Source: CAZAQK01 sp046344715
GTDB lineage: Bacteria > Pseudomonadota > Alphaproteobacteria > Rickettsiales > SXRF01
Reading direction: 5' to 3'
Assembly (NCBI GenBank): GCA_046344715.1
Contig: JBKDKX010000018.1
Span: 1 to 64,000 of the forward strand
Length of the DNA: 64,000 nucleotides
The notes under the pieces were generated by a model, which was not told the origin of the DNA, did not search any database, and saw nothing but the letters and a program-made list of their open reading frames with translations. Positions 17,359 to 24,399 of this stretch are shown one piece after another. Both the position numbers and the translations under genes were made by a program. Numbering within the stretch: the first letter of the stretch is position 1; every line of letters begins with the position of its first letter.

Positions 17359-17586
17359 ATGCCAATGACCGCAAACGAAATAGAATCCAAAGTAAAGGCC
17401 GCGCTGCCCGATGCACAGATTGTGCTGGAAGATATGGCGGGTGATAACGACCACTGGAAAATCACCGTAACATCAGCCAGTTTTCAAGGCAAAAGCCGCG
17501 TGGCGCAACACCGCATGGTGATGGATGCCATCGAGGGCATGGGTACGAAGCTGCATGCGCTGGCGGTGGTGACGAAAGCAATTTGA
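17359..17586 (+). CDS. bolA: BolA/IbaG-family protein
   Basis: The 75-residue protein has the BolA fold sequence, with DNDHWKITVTSASFQGKSRVAQHRMV and the invariant His in the KLHALAVVT end. BolA proteins pair with monothiol glutaredoxins and share a bridging [2Fe-2S] cluster. The partner grxD begins 12 bp downstream. A second in-frame ATG at 17365 is an alternative start. The Fur box 60 bp upstream lies close enough that iron could affect it as well. Confidence 0.9.
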   Translation: MPMTANEIESKVKAALPDAQIVLEDMAGDNDHWKITVTSASFQGKSRVAQHRMVMDAIEGMGTKLHALAVVTKAI

Positions 17587-17597
17587 GAGGAAAACCT

Positions 17598-17930
17598 ATG
17601 ACCAACCCAGTATTCGAACGCATTGAAAGTGATATTAACAATAACGACATCGTGCTGTATATGAAAGGCACGAAGCAAGTTCCGCAATGCGGGTTTTCCG
17701 CAACTGTGGCACAGGTGCTGGAACGTCTGGGCATCACCGAATATAAAGACATAAACGTGCTGGCCGATGCTGAAATCCGTGAAGGCATCAAGCAATTCAC
17801 CAACTGGCCGACCATTCCGCAGCTTTATGTGAAGGGTGAATTTATCGGCGGTTGCGATATCGTACGCGAGATGTATCAGTCCGGCGAATTGCAGCAGTTA
17901 CTCGCTGAAAAAGGCATCAAAGCCGCATAA
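17598..17930 (+). CDS. grxD: Monothiol glutaredoxin Grx4-type
   Basis: The CGFS active site (PQCGFSATV, near residue 30), the WPTIPQLYVKGEFIGGCDIV segment and the 110-residue length identify a monothiol Fe-S glutaredoxin that carries and delivers [2Fe-2S] clusters. I chose the ATG at 17598 because GAGAGGAAAA lies just upstream; an in-frame TTG at 17583 would overlap bolA. With bolA it forms the standard alphaproteobacterial pair, which usually follows purL in the same direction. Confidence 0.95.
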   Translation: MTNPVFERIESDINNNDIVLYMKGTKQVPQCGFSATVAQVLERLGITEYKDINVLADAEIREGIKQFTNWPTIPQLYVKGEFIGGCDIVREMYQSGELQQLLAEKGIKAA

Positions 17931-17960
17931 CTGTTCGGCAAGGATAAATCACACTTTTCC

Positions 17961-18008
17961 GAGCCTATATTTATAGAAATACCAGCCGGAAAAACACACC
18001 GGAAGGGG
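17961..18008 (+). repeat. 48-bp dispersed repeat, copy 2, with adjoining hairpin
   Basis: Shares both conserved blocks and the spacer length with 935-982. A perfect 9-bp hairpin, GGGGTAAAA/TTTTACCCC, overlaps its end at 18005-18031. It lies between convergent grxD and the entericidin-like gene. Confidence 0.75.
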
Positions 18009-18053
18009 TAAAATGAAATTACTTTTACCCCGCATGTGCCCGAATTATAAGAG

Positions 18054-18194
18054 TTACATCTTTTGCTTGGTTTTTGTGGCGGTACCGCTGATGGCATCGC
18101 CCGCCGCGCCAATATCTTCGCCCATGCCCTGAATGGTGTTGCAGGCAGAAAGTGCGAGTGCGGCAATAATTGCAATGAGTGTTGCTTTTTTCAT
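18054..18194 (-). CDS. Entericidin-like small lipoprotein
   Basis: The 46-residue reading frame begins MKKATLIAIIAALALSACNT, a lipoprotein signal peptide with lipobox LSAC. The mature part, GMGEDIGAAGDAISGTATK, matches the entericidin A/B family: small membrane lipoproteins of stress or unknown function. ATAAAATACTCCGGTGAG lies nearby upstream but no strong Shine-Dalgarno is visible. The gene is short and easily missed by ORF length filters. Confidence 0.82.
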   Translation of the reverse strand: MKKATLIAIIAALALSACNTIQGMGEDIGAAGDAISGTATKTKQKM

Positions 18195-18258
18195 AAAATA
18201 CTCCGGTGAGTTATAATTTCTGCTAGCCTAACGAAATAGCAAAAATTCTACAACTGAT

Positions 18259-18669
18259 TTATATGACTCTTGATCTGCTGCTGCCGCGCGTGGCCTTAAG
18301 GGCAGGAGACATAAACTGGTCTGCGCCCGGAAATTCAACACCCGCTTCGGCCAGAATCTTCAGCGATTCTTCGCCGGTGACAGTCATGGTCAGGCCGCCC
18401 GACATGAGTTCGTAGCCCTCATTGATTTTGGGATGATGATCCTTCTCACGGTTAGCTGCACCGTCCCATCTGCGCTGTATGCCCAGCGATACTAAGTCAG
18501 CGCTGTGGTCGAACGAGCTTCTGATTGTGAGTTCAGGAATTTCTTTCTTTTTACCTATGGTTGCCTCACGGTCTGAAATTTCATTGAATCCAAGGCGCAT
18601 ATTTGCCTTTTGGGCGTTCAGATTTGCTGCTGCAATTGCTTTCCGGTCATATTCTTTCTTCTCAGCCAT
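18259..18669 (-). CDS. Hypothetical protein, 136 residues
   Basis: I do not recognise this family. The protein is hydrophilic with no signal peptide or membrane segment. It opens with a Lys/Ala-rich helix (MAEKKEYDRKAIAAANLNAQ) and ends in a basic tail (ATRGSSRSRVI). Its start lies only 3 bp beyond the DASS transporter stop codon, so the two are likely cotranscribed. Codon use resembles neighbours, which supports a real gene. Confidence 0.6.
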   Translation of the reverse strand: MAEKKEYDRKAIAAANLNAQKANMRLGFNEISDREATIGKKKEIPELTIRSSFDHSADLVSLGIQRRWDGAANREKDHHPKINEGYELMSGGLTMTVTGEESLKILAEAGVEFPGADQFMSPALKATRGSSRSRVI

Positions 18670-18672
18670 AGC

Positions 18673-20193
18673 TTACTTCCCTAAATTTTGTGCCCATTCA
18701 GGCACACTGGTGAAATCAATACCAAATGCCCATGCAATTAGCGTAAATGTACACATGGTAATTACGATAGCAGCAATACTATCCATGATAAGCCCCGTGC
18801 GTATCATGTCGCGTATTTTTAAGTAACCAGTGCCATATGCCAGCGCATTGGGGGCAGAAGCACCTGGTAACATGAAGCCGCAACTTGCCGCCAGTGTTGC
18901 AGGAACCAGAATAATCAGCGGGTTGATATTCATGGCAGCAGCCATGGCGGAAAGTATCGGCAGGAAGGCGGTGATAGTGGCTACATTGCTCATCATTTCA
19001 GATACAACAATCAGCAAAATGACCATGATAAGCACAATCAGTATGATATTGAAGCCATGCATCACAGAAAGCTGAGTAGAAAGCCAGCTTGTTACCCCTG
19101 TTGTTGTCAGCGCATCTGAAACACAAAGTGAGCCGCCAAAGAATATGAGTATACCCCAGGGAATGCGCGCTGTGTCTTTCCAGGTAAGCGCGAATGTATC
19201 CATGCTTTTGTCAATCGGGACTAAAAAGAGCAGCATGGCACCGATAATGGCTATCACTGCATCATCTATCTTCAGCCCCAACGATTCGCCAATAAAGCGT
19301 CCACCAATCCAAAGGCTGGCTACGGTAGCAAACACGAATAGCACAATTTTTTCCTCGCGGCACATTGGCCCAAGTTTTTCATACGCATTGCGCACCACAC
19401 CACGTACATCAGGGCTAATATATGCCTTACGTAAAAAGAAAAAACTGAGCAAACTCCATGTGCAGACAAGCAGAAATAACAGAAGCGGCACACCAAAGCT
19501 CATCCAGTCGGCAAGGCTGAAACTGTGATTATAGGTTTTTGCCATATGGCCTTGCAATATAGCATTGGTTGGTGTGCCAACGAAGGTGCCAAGCCCACCA
19601 ATAATGGCTGAATATGCAACACCCAATATCATTGCCTTAGCCAGTAGATTGTTACCGATTGGCGTATCACTACCGTCTTGTCTGCGTGTTAGCAGCATGG
19701 CCATGGAAACTGCCATTGGCAGCATCATGATGGTGGTGGCGGTGTTGGAAATCCACATGCCCATGAAGGCAGTTGCAATCATGATGCCGGCCAGGATACT
19801 TTTGCTACCAGTGCCGATTTTGCTGATAATACCAAGGCCAATGCGTAGATGCAGGTTCCATTTTTCCATCGCGGTGGAAAGCATAAAACCACCAAGGAAT
19901 AGAAAAATAATGGGGCTGGCAAACGGTGCCAATGCGTCTTTCAAGGGCGTTATTTGAAATAATGGCAACATAATAATCGGAAGCAAAGAAGTAACGGGGA
20001 GGGGCATCGCTTCAGTTATCCACCAGCAGGCCATCCACAGTGCCAGCCCGCACACATGCCATGCAGGAAGCTCCATGCCGTCAGGTGCGCCAAATACAAA
20101 CGTCATCAAAAAGAAGCACGGGCCAATAAAATAGCCGAGCTTGCGGGTGATGGGGCTGGTTTCTTCAGGTATGTGGGGAGTGGTTGTTTGCAT
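18673..20193 (-). CDS. DASS/SLC13-family sodium:anion symporter
   Basis: An inner-membrane transporter with about twelve hydrophobic segments. Family landmarks are WWITEAMPLPVTSLLPI near the start, the SNT-type motif in ISNTATTIMMLPMA, and MMSNVATITAFLPIL with ASCGFMLPGASAPN near the end. Members move dicarboxylates, citrate or sulfate with sodium. I chose the ATG at 20193 (MQTTTPHIPEETSP); an in-frame ATG at 20277 would add 28 poorly hydrophobic residues next to a repeat. The substrate is open. Confidence 0.88.
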   Translation of the reverse strand: MQTTTPHIPEETSPITRKLGYFIGPCFFLMTFVFGAPDGMELPAWHVCGLALWMACWWITEAMPLPVTSLLPIIMLPLFQITPLKDALAPFASPIIFLFLGGFMLSTAMEKWNLHLRIGLGIISKIGTGSKSILAGIMIATAFMGMWISNTATTIMMLPMAVSMAMLLTRRQDGSDTPIGNNLLAKAMILGVAYSAIIGGLGTFVGTPTNAILQGHMAKTYNHSFSLADWMSFGVPLLLFLLVCTWSLLSFFFLRKAYISPDVRGVVRNAYEKLGPMCREEKIVLFVFATVASLWIGGRFIGESLGLKIDDAVIAIIGAMLLFLVPIDKSMDTFALTWKDTARIPWGILIFFGGSLCVSDALTTTGVTSWLSTQLSVMHGFNIILIVLIMVILLIVVSEMMSNVATITAFLPILSAMAAAMNINPLIILVPATLAASCGFMLPGASAPNALAYGTGYLKIRDMIRTGLIMDSIAAIVITMCTFTLIAWAFGIDFTSVPEWAQNLGK

Positions 20194-20271
20194 CGGACAT
20201 GAATTATTTTTGATAATCCTATCTAGGTGTTTTTTGATGAATCGCCAAGAAAAATCGGAGCAGAATATTTT

Positions 20272-20334
20272 CGTCATACCAGCGAAGGCCGGTATCCATG
20301 TAAACGTGGACTCCGGCCTGCGTCGGAGTGACAG
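20272..20334. repeat. Palindromic repeat downstream of rluD
   Basis: CGTCATACCAGCGAAGGCCG and CGGCCTGCGTCGGAGTGACA are imperfect inverted arms, a mutated relative of the TCATTCCCGC family. It abuts the rluD stop codon. Confidence 0.75.
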
Positions 20335-21303
20335 TTATTCTAATGCGCTAATCAACGCCCGCATATCCTCTGGCATTTCACAGGTAAACAACATGTGCTT
20401 GCCGGTGGCTGGGTGGATAAGCCCCAATTCTTTTGCATGTAACGCCTGCCGTTCAAACCCAAGTAGTGTTGTTTTCATCGCTTCATCGATGCGCATGGTT
20501 TTGATACGGTTGGCTGTGCCACCACCATAGACTGGGTCACCCACCAGCGCATTCCCTATATGGGCAAAATGCACGCGTATTTGGTGCGTGCGGCCTGTCT
20601 CTAAATTACACTCTACCAAACTGATCACTGGTAACTGGTAACTGGTAACTATCTTATAGTGCGTCACCGCAGACCTGCCGCCAGTTTTTACCACCGCCAT
20701 TTTCTGACGATTTACAGGTGAGCGGCCAATATTGCCGGTAATCGTCCCTTGTTTTTGTTTCAGCGTCCCCCACACCAGCGCAGTGTAGGTGCGTTTTAGA
20801 GTGCGCGTGGCCAGCTGTTCGGAAAGTGCGGCATGTGCCGCGTCATTTTTTGCAACTGCTAAAAGCCCTGATGTTTCCTTATCAATACGATGCACAATGC
20901 CAGGGCGTGCCACGCCACCAATACCAGAAAGTGAAGTGCCGCAATGAGCCAGCAGCGCATTCACCAGTGTCATATCCGGGTTGCCTGCACCCGGATGCAC
21001 GGTGAGTCCTGCGGGTTTATTGAGTATGAGTATATGTTCATCCTCATAGACAATACTGAGGGGGATATCCTGCGGTAGTATGTGTGATTCTACCACATCA
21101 GGAATCTTCACATCAAAATGCTGGCCGTCTTTTACTTTTGTTGCGGCATCGGAAATGGTTTTTCCATCGCAGGAAATATGCCCGCCATCCATGAGTGATT
21201 GAATACGGCTGCGCGAAATGCCATCAAGCCGCGCCGATAAAAACTTATCAACGCGCGTGCCTGCTTCCTCTGGTGATACAATGATGCTATGGCTGTTGCT
21301 CAT
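20335..21303 (-). CDS. rluD: RluD-type 23S rRNA pseudouridine synthase
   Basis: An S4 RNA-binding domain (residues about 5-70, GTRVDKFLSARLDGISRSRI) precedes the RluA-family catalytic domain. The catalytic Asp lies in HRIDKETSGLL near residue 133, followed by LETGRTHQIRVH. RluD modifies helix 69 of 23S rRNA. I use the ATG at 21303; the longer in-frame start at 21333 adds ten residues (MLCFVTYTIF) outside the family alignment. In front of LETGRTHQ the coding sequence contains four tandem ACTGRTM-like 7-mers (20621-20650). Confidence 0.93.
   Translation of the reverse strand: MSNSHSIIVSPEEAGTRVDKFLSARLDGISRSRIQSLMDGGHISCDGKTISDAATKVKDGQHFDVKIPDVVESHILPQDIPLSIVYEDEHILILNKPAGLTVHPGAGNPDMTLVNALLAHCGTSLSGIGGVARPGIVHRIDKETSGLLAVAKNDAAHAALSEQLATRTLKRTYTALVWGTLKQKQGTITGNIGRSPVNRQKMAVVKTGGRSAVTHYKIVTSYQLPVISLVECNLETGRTHQIRVHFAHIGNALVGDPVYGGGTANRIKTMRIDEAMKTTLLGFERQALHAKELGLIHPATGKHMLFTCEMPEDMRALISALE
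20621..20650. repeat. Tandem 7-mers inside rluD
   Basis: ACTGATC and then three ACTGGTA units follow one another. Because seven is not a multiple of three, the repeat gives non-repetitive protein, TSYQLPVIS. Confidence 0.7.
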
Positions 21304-21347
21304 GAAGATGGTATAGGTGACGAAACAAAGCAAAACAACGCGTAAAA

Positions 21348-21653
21348 ATGTCTAAGATATCAAAAAAGATAGTATATATTATTCTTGCGATACTGGTAGT
21401 GTTTATAGCTGCAGTGGCCGCGCTTGCTATCGTTGGCTTCAAGCAGCGCGCCGCGGAATGTCCGGGTGGCAAGGTGGATTTGAAGGGCATGGGTGAGATC
21501 ATCGATTATAAATCCGATAATGGAGTGCTGCGCCTGCGCCTTAAAAAACCGAACAGCGAAGATACCGAGGTGGTGCTGGTGGATGAATGTACTGGCCGTA
21601 TCAAAGGTTCGCTCACCATTGATGATAATGCCTTGAAATTACCTGAAGAATAG
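21348..21653 (+). CDS. Small single-span membrane protein
   Basis: The 101-residue protein has an N-terminal membrane anchor (residues 8-30, IVYIILAILVVFIAAVAALA) and a small polar domain with two cysteines, in AAECPGG and VDECTGR, that could form a disulfide in the periplasm. I do not recognise the family. It is divergent from rluD with a 44-bp gap, and it precedes the unknown gene cluster that starts at 21711. Confidence 0.6.
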   Translation: MSKISKKIVYIILAILVVFIAAVAALAIVGFKQRAAECPGGKVDLKGMGEIIDYKSDNGVLRLRLKKPNSEDTEVVLVDECTGRIKGSLTIDDNALKLPEE

Positions 21654-21660
21654 TTTTGTT

Positions 21661-21704
21661 GTCATAAAAACTTCATTTGCCTATATGGCTTGGGGTGCTA
21701 GAAT
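21661..21704 (+). promoter_or_regulatory. Promoter P1 of the unknown cluster, with shared activator-like box
   Basis: Box GTCATAAAAACTTCA (21661-21675) sits directly against -35 TTTGCC (21676-21681), with a 17-bp spacer and -10 TAGAAT (21699-21704). The 18-bp window starting at 21659 resembles a Pho box. The same box and geometry recur at 22289 and 23015. Confidence 0.6.
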
Positions 21705-21710
21705 ACGCCT

Positions 21711-22235
21711 ATGGATGAAGAAAAGCCAATCTCTCAGCGTGAACAAAATGTGAACCAGCAAGGCTCCATGCAGGAATCTATGCAGGAAGCGAGCCTTTCG
21801 CCTGAGCTTCGTAATCTTTCTGAAGCTGAGCGTTCGGGTAACGAAATGGCCAAGGCCGACGCCCTCAATAGTGCCCGTAATGAAGTTGAAAGAAAGCGCG
21901 AGATGGCTAAGGGTGAGCTTGCGGCAGTACAGGAAGATGCCGAGCGTCGTGGTGATCCGGCACCGCAGCTTTCCGTCAATCTTGATATGAACACTGGCTC
22001 CATGGATGCGCGTGACCTTGCGATGGCCGAACAATCTATCAGTCAGGCGCAACAATCCATTAATGGCGCACAAGGCCAGAAAATGCTGCGTGATGTGGGA
22101 GAGGCAGTAGGGCTTCTTGGCGGACTTAAGTTGGCAATGGAAGGCGCAAGCGAAAGCAATTTGAGCTATTTATCCTATAATGCCAACACTCCAGATAAGC
22201 AAAAGGACAACAGTCTTTCTGCGATGTTATCCTGA
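21711..22235 (+). CDS. Hypothetical hydrophilic protein, first gene of the unknown cluster
   Basis: The 174-residue protein is acidic, rich in Glu, Gln, Ser and Met, and predicted helical, with a short repeat SMQESMQEASLS near residue 20. It has no signal peptide or membrane segment. The C-terminus (YNANTPDKQKDNSLSAMLS) is Ser/Asn-rich and probably disordered. I do not recognise it. It starts only 7 bp after its predicted -10, so the leader is very short or absent. The promoter box links it to the two glycine-rich genes downstream. Confidence 0.6.
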   Translation: MDEEKPISQREQNVNQQGSMQESMQEASLSPELRNLSEAERSGNEMAKADALNSARNEVERKREMAKGELAAVQEDAERRGDPAPQLSVNLDMNTGSMDARDLAMAEQSISQAQQSINGAQGQKMLRDVGEAVGLLGGLKLAMEGASESNLSYLSYNANTPDKQKDNSLSAMLS

Positions 22236-22247
22236 TAAATCAATCGT

Positions 22248-22265
22248 ATGACAGAATTGTGACAG
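22248..22265 (-). promoter_or_regulatory. Pho-box-like direct repeat
   Basis: Read on the minus strand this is CTGTCACAATTCTGTCAT, matching 15 of 18 positions of the PhoB consensus with its 11-bp period. It faces away from the next gene (22367), so its target is uncertain. Confidence 0.45.
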
Positions 22266-22288
22266 CTTCGTAAACGCAGTTTGCAAGC

Positions 22289-22333
22289 GTCACAAAACCT
22301 TAATTTGCCCTGTATGCGCTTTCATGCGATAGT
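22289..22333 (+). promoter_or_regulatory. Promoter P2 of the unknown cluster
   Basis: Box GTCACAAAACCTTAA (22289-22303), -35 TTTGCC (22304-22309), an 18-bp spacer and -10 GATAGT (22328-22333). It aligns with P1 over box, -35 and -10 without gaps except one spacer base. Confidence 0.6.
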
Positions 22334-22366
22334 GGTACCATAAGATAACAAAACCATAGGTTTATC

Positions 22367-22885
22367 ATGGCCGACGAAGAACAAAGACACCCCGCCCTTA
22401 AGAACTTCAATGAGGGTATTTACACCGCAAAGTATGTGGCGGGTAAAACTCTCAAGAGTACGTTGATGGGGGCTGTAATTGGCGGTGGAGCTATTACTGC
22501 TCTTGCTGCTGGCGCTGCGATGTTTTCACCCCTTGGATTGGCAGCAGCCGCAGGGACTGCTATTGCTGAATGGATAGGTTTTGGACCAGGACTTCTTGGC
22601 GCAACTGGAATGATTGCAGGAGGCGGAGCCGTTGTGGGGGGCGTTGCAGGTGCTGCTGTGGGCGCAGCCACAAGCATTGCTAATGCCGATGAAGCTGTGG
22701 CTGCACGGGAAGAAGAAATTGTGGCGCAGGCGGAAAAGAATGAAATGCGCGTTCAGCACCGCGAAGCCATGGAAGCGCAGCGCGCTAATATGCACGCAGC
22801 AGCAGAAGCTCAGGCTGCCAGTCTGCATGTGGCGCCGCCACAGGCGTTGCCGGTAAAAGGCATGGATGGCGCGTTCCTTGGGTAG
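22367..22885 (+). CDS. Glycine-zipper membrane protein with coiled tail
   Basis: The 172-residue protein has two long Gly/Ala-rich hydrophobic stretches (about residues 25-60 and 65-105) dense in GxxxG spacing, such as GGGAVVGGVAGAAVGAATS. A charged helix follows (AAREEEIVAQAEKNEMRVQ) and then an Ala/Gln-rich tail. There is no cleavable signal peptide. Glycine-zipper segments of this kind pack in membranes and occur in pore formers, holin-like proteins and envelope stress proteins; no specific family is recognised. The same architecture recurs in the next gene. Confidence 0.65.
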   Translation: MADEEQRHPALKNFNEGIYTAKYVAGKTLKSTLMGAVIGGGAITALAAGAAMFSPLGLAAAAGTAIAEWIGFGPGLLGATGMIAGGGAVVGGVAGAAVGAATSIANADEAVAAREEEIVAQAEKNEMRVQHREAMEAQRANMHAAAEAQAASLHVAPPQALPVKGMDGAFLG

Positions 22886-22903
22886 TTTGTTGTCAGCCTG
22901 ATA

Positions 22904-22962
22904 CCCCAACGTGTTGCTGGGGAAGGATCTTAATAAGATTCTTCGCGATGCTCAGAATGACA
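22904..22962. repeat. Palindromic repeat between the two glycine-zipper genes
   Basis: CCCCAACGTGTTGCTGGGG hairpin, then GGATCTTAATAAGATTCTTC and CTCAGAATGACA, related to the repeat at 58363-58420. Confidence 0.6.
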
Positions 22963-23014
22963 AAAATCCTATAAAACCCAATAAAATCAACGCTCCGACA
23001 GTCATTTTTCAACT

Positions 23015-23059
23015 GTAATAAAAACTTAACTGTAAGTGGCGGTCTCCCTATGCCATAAT
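23015..23059 (+). promoter_or_regulatory. Promoter P3 of the unknown cluster
   Basis: Box GTAATAAAAACTTAA (23015-23029) followed at the P1/P2 distance by -10 CATAAT (23054-23059). The -35 position holds CTGTAA, a weak match, which fits an activator-dependent promoter. Confidence 0.55.
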
Positions 23060-23118
23060 GGCATTGTGTAATAAAACTATCTGTATTATAAAGATAAAAT
23101 ATATAAAGGCAGGCAAAT

Positions 23119-23778
23119 ATGGCTAAACCGATTAAACATAATACCTCCAGCGCGATGAGCACCGCAGGGTGGGAAACCGCAAAAGGTGCCGGTGGCGGCG
23201 GTGTTGTTGGTAGTATCGTTGGTACTGTGGGTGGTGCTGTTGCTGGCCTTGTTGGTTCTTTAGTGCCCGCAATCGTTGTGGGTGCGCTTGCAGCGGCGGT
23301 TACTGGTTTTACCGGTGTGAATTTTCTTGGTGTGGCGGCAGAAGCTGGCGTAGCGGGTGCTGGTACTGGTGCGGCATTATTTGGTGGTATCGTAGCTGGT
23401 CTTGGTGCTGCGGTTGGTGCGGTAGGTGGTTTGATCACTGGCGCAACATGGGGTGCGGGTATTGGCGGCATGTTTGGTCTTGCTAAGGGCGGCGATAAAA
23501 TTGTCAATGAAAATGCGAAGTATCAACAGCGCGTGCAGTCGCGCCAGAATACTCGTCAGGAACAGTTGGCGAATGCAAACATCGCAGGCATGCAGGATGG
23601 TTATCAGGTGGGTTTTGCCGAAGGCCAGAATTATGTGGTGAATCAGCTTCGCGCTGCACAGGAACAAATGCTGATGGCGCAAGCACAGCAACAGGGCGCA
23701 GTGAAGGCTGGCCATGCCGATAAAATTACAAAACAGCGTGAAGCACAGGCAGCTGCAGGTCAGCAGCTTGGTGCATAA
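23119..23778 (+). CDS. Glycine-zipper membrane protein with Gln-rich tail
   Basis: The 219-residue protein has a nearly continuous Gly/Ala/Val hydrophobic region at about residues 20-122, including GGGGVVGSIVGTVGGAVAG and GGLITGATWGAGIGGMFG. A basic Gln/Arg helix (KYQQRVQSRQNTRQEQ) and a Gln/Ala-rich tail ending GQQLGA follow. The layout is the same as the 22367 product, which suggests paralogy or a shared fold. The family is unknown. A separate promoter (P3) precedes it, and the two next genes follow within 26 bp each, so they are probably on the same message. Confidence 0.65.
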   Translation: MAKPIKHNTSSAMSTAGWETAKGAGGGGVVGSIVGTVGGAVAGLVGSLVPAIVVGALAAAVTGFTGVNFLGVAAEAGVAGAGTGAALFGGIVAGLGAAVGAVGGLITGATWGAGIGGMFGLAKGGDKIVNENAKYQQRVQSRQNTRQEQLANANIAGMQDGYQVGFAEGQNYVVNQLRAAQEQMLMAQAQQQGAVKAGHADKITKQREAQAAAGQQLGA

Positions 23779-23803
23779 CCTTGGGATATAAGGCGTAGAG
23801 CTT

Positions 23804-24373
23804 ATGGGATTGTGGTCAGGGTTAAAGGATACAGCAGGAAGCCTGAAAGATGGTTTCTTCAGTGGTCGTGAAGCAAAGGCAGATGCGAAAGCAGCCGAAT
23901 GGGAAGTTCGCGCTGCGAAAGCAGAGCGTTTTGGTGAAGCGGTTGGCGAAATTCGTCCTGTAAAGGGCGCATGGAATGCTGGTAAGGCTGGCGTAAAAGG
24001 TGTGTTTTCCGGTGCTCGCAAAGCCGTGAAATTCGGGGCTATTGGTGCTGCGTTGGTGGCGGGTGCCGCTGCCGTTGGCATTATGGCAAACCGTAGCCGA
24101 AAAGCCGCAGCAGGTGCTGCGCAGGATGATATCGCGAATGCGCCAAATACCGTAGAAGTGCCAGAGTCAGTTATCCCGCAAATGATGCCTCCGCAGCCTA
24201 CGGAAGTAGGGCCTGCAGATGGCCGTGCTCCGGGTGAGTGGGTAAGCCGTGTAGCGGCGGATCGTGGTGGTGTTGATTTGCAAAATCCGGCGGCTCAGCC
24301 TAAAATGAGCGTGGTGCCTGATTCTGCAGTGCAGGATATTGGCTCAGCAACGCCGGCACAGCCTGCTAGATAA
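23804..24373 (+). CDS. Unknown cluster protein with shared C-terminal motif (A)
   Basis: The 189-residue protein begins with an amphipathic segment (MGLWSGLKDTAGSLKDGFFS). It has a Lys/Ala-rich helical part and one hydrophobic span at about residues 79-98 (FGAIGAALVAGAAAVGIMA). A proline-rich C-terminal third carries PADGRAPGEWVSRVAA and ends GSATPAQPAR. The same ending occurs in the next protein. The position of the conserved segment at the extreme C-terminus could mark a sorting or partner-binding signal; this is inference. It is 25 bp downstream of the glycine-zipper gene. Confidence 0.62.
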   Translation: MGLWSGLKDTAGSLKDGFFSGREAKADAKAAEWEVRAAKAERFGEAVGEIRPVKGAWNAGKAGVKGVFSGARKAVKFGAIGAALVAGAAAVGIMANRSRKAAAGAAQDDIANAPNTVEVPESVIPQMMPPQPTEVGPADGRAPGEWVSRVAADRGGVDLQNPAAQPKMSVVPDSAVQDIGSATPAQPAR

Positions 24374-24399
24374 TTTTCTTTGCGCTTGAAAAGGGCGGT

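Noticed and set aside
22893..24081. Pro/Ala-rich minus-strand frames opposite the glycine-zipper genes
   Set aside because: They are the expected antisense reading of Gly/Ala codons; plus-strand genes have starts, promoters and spacing.
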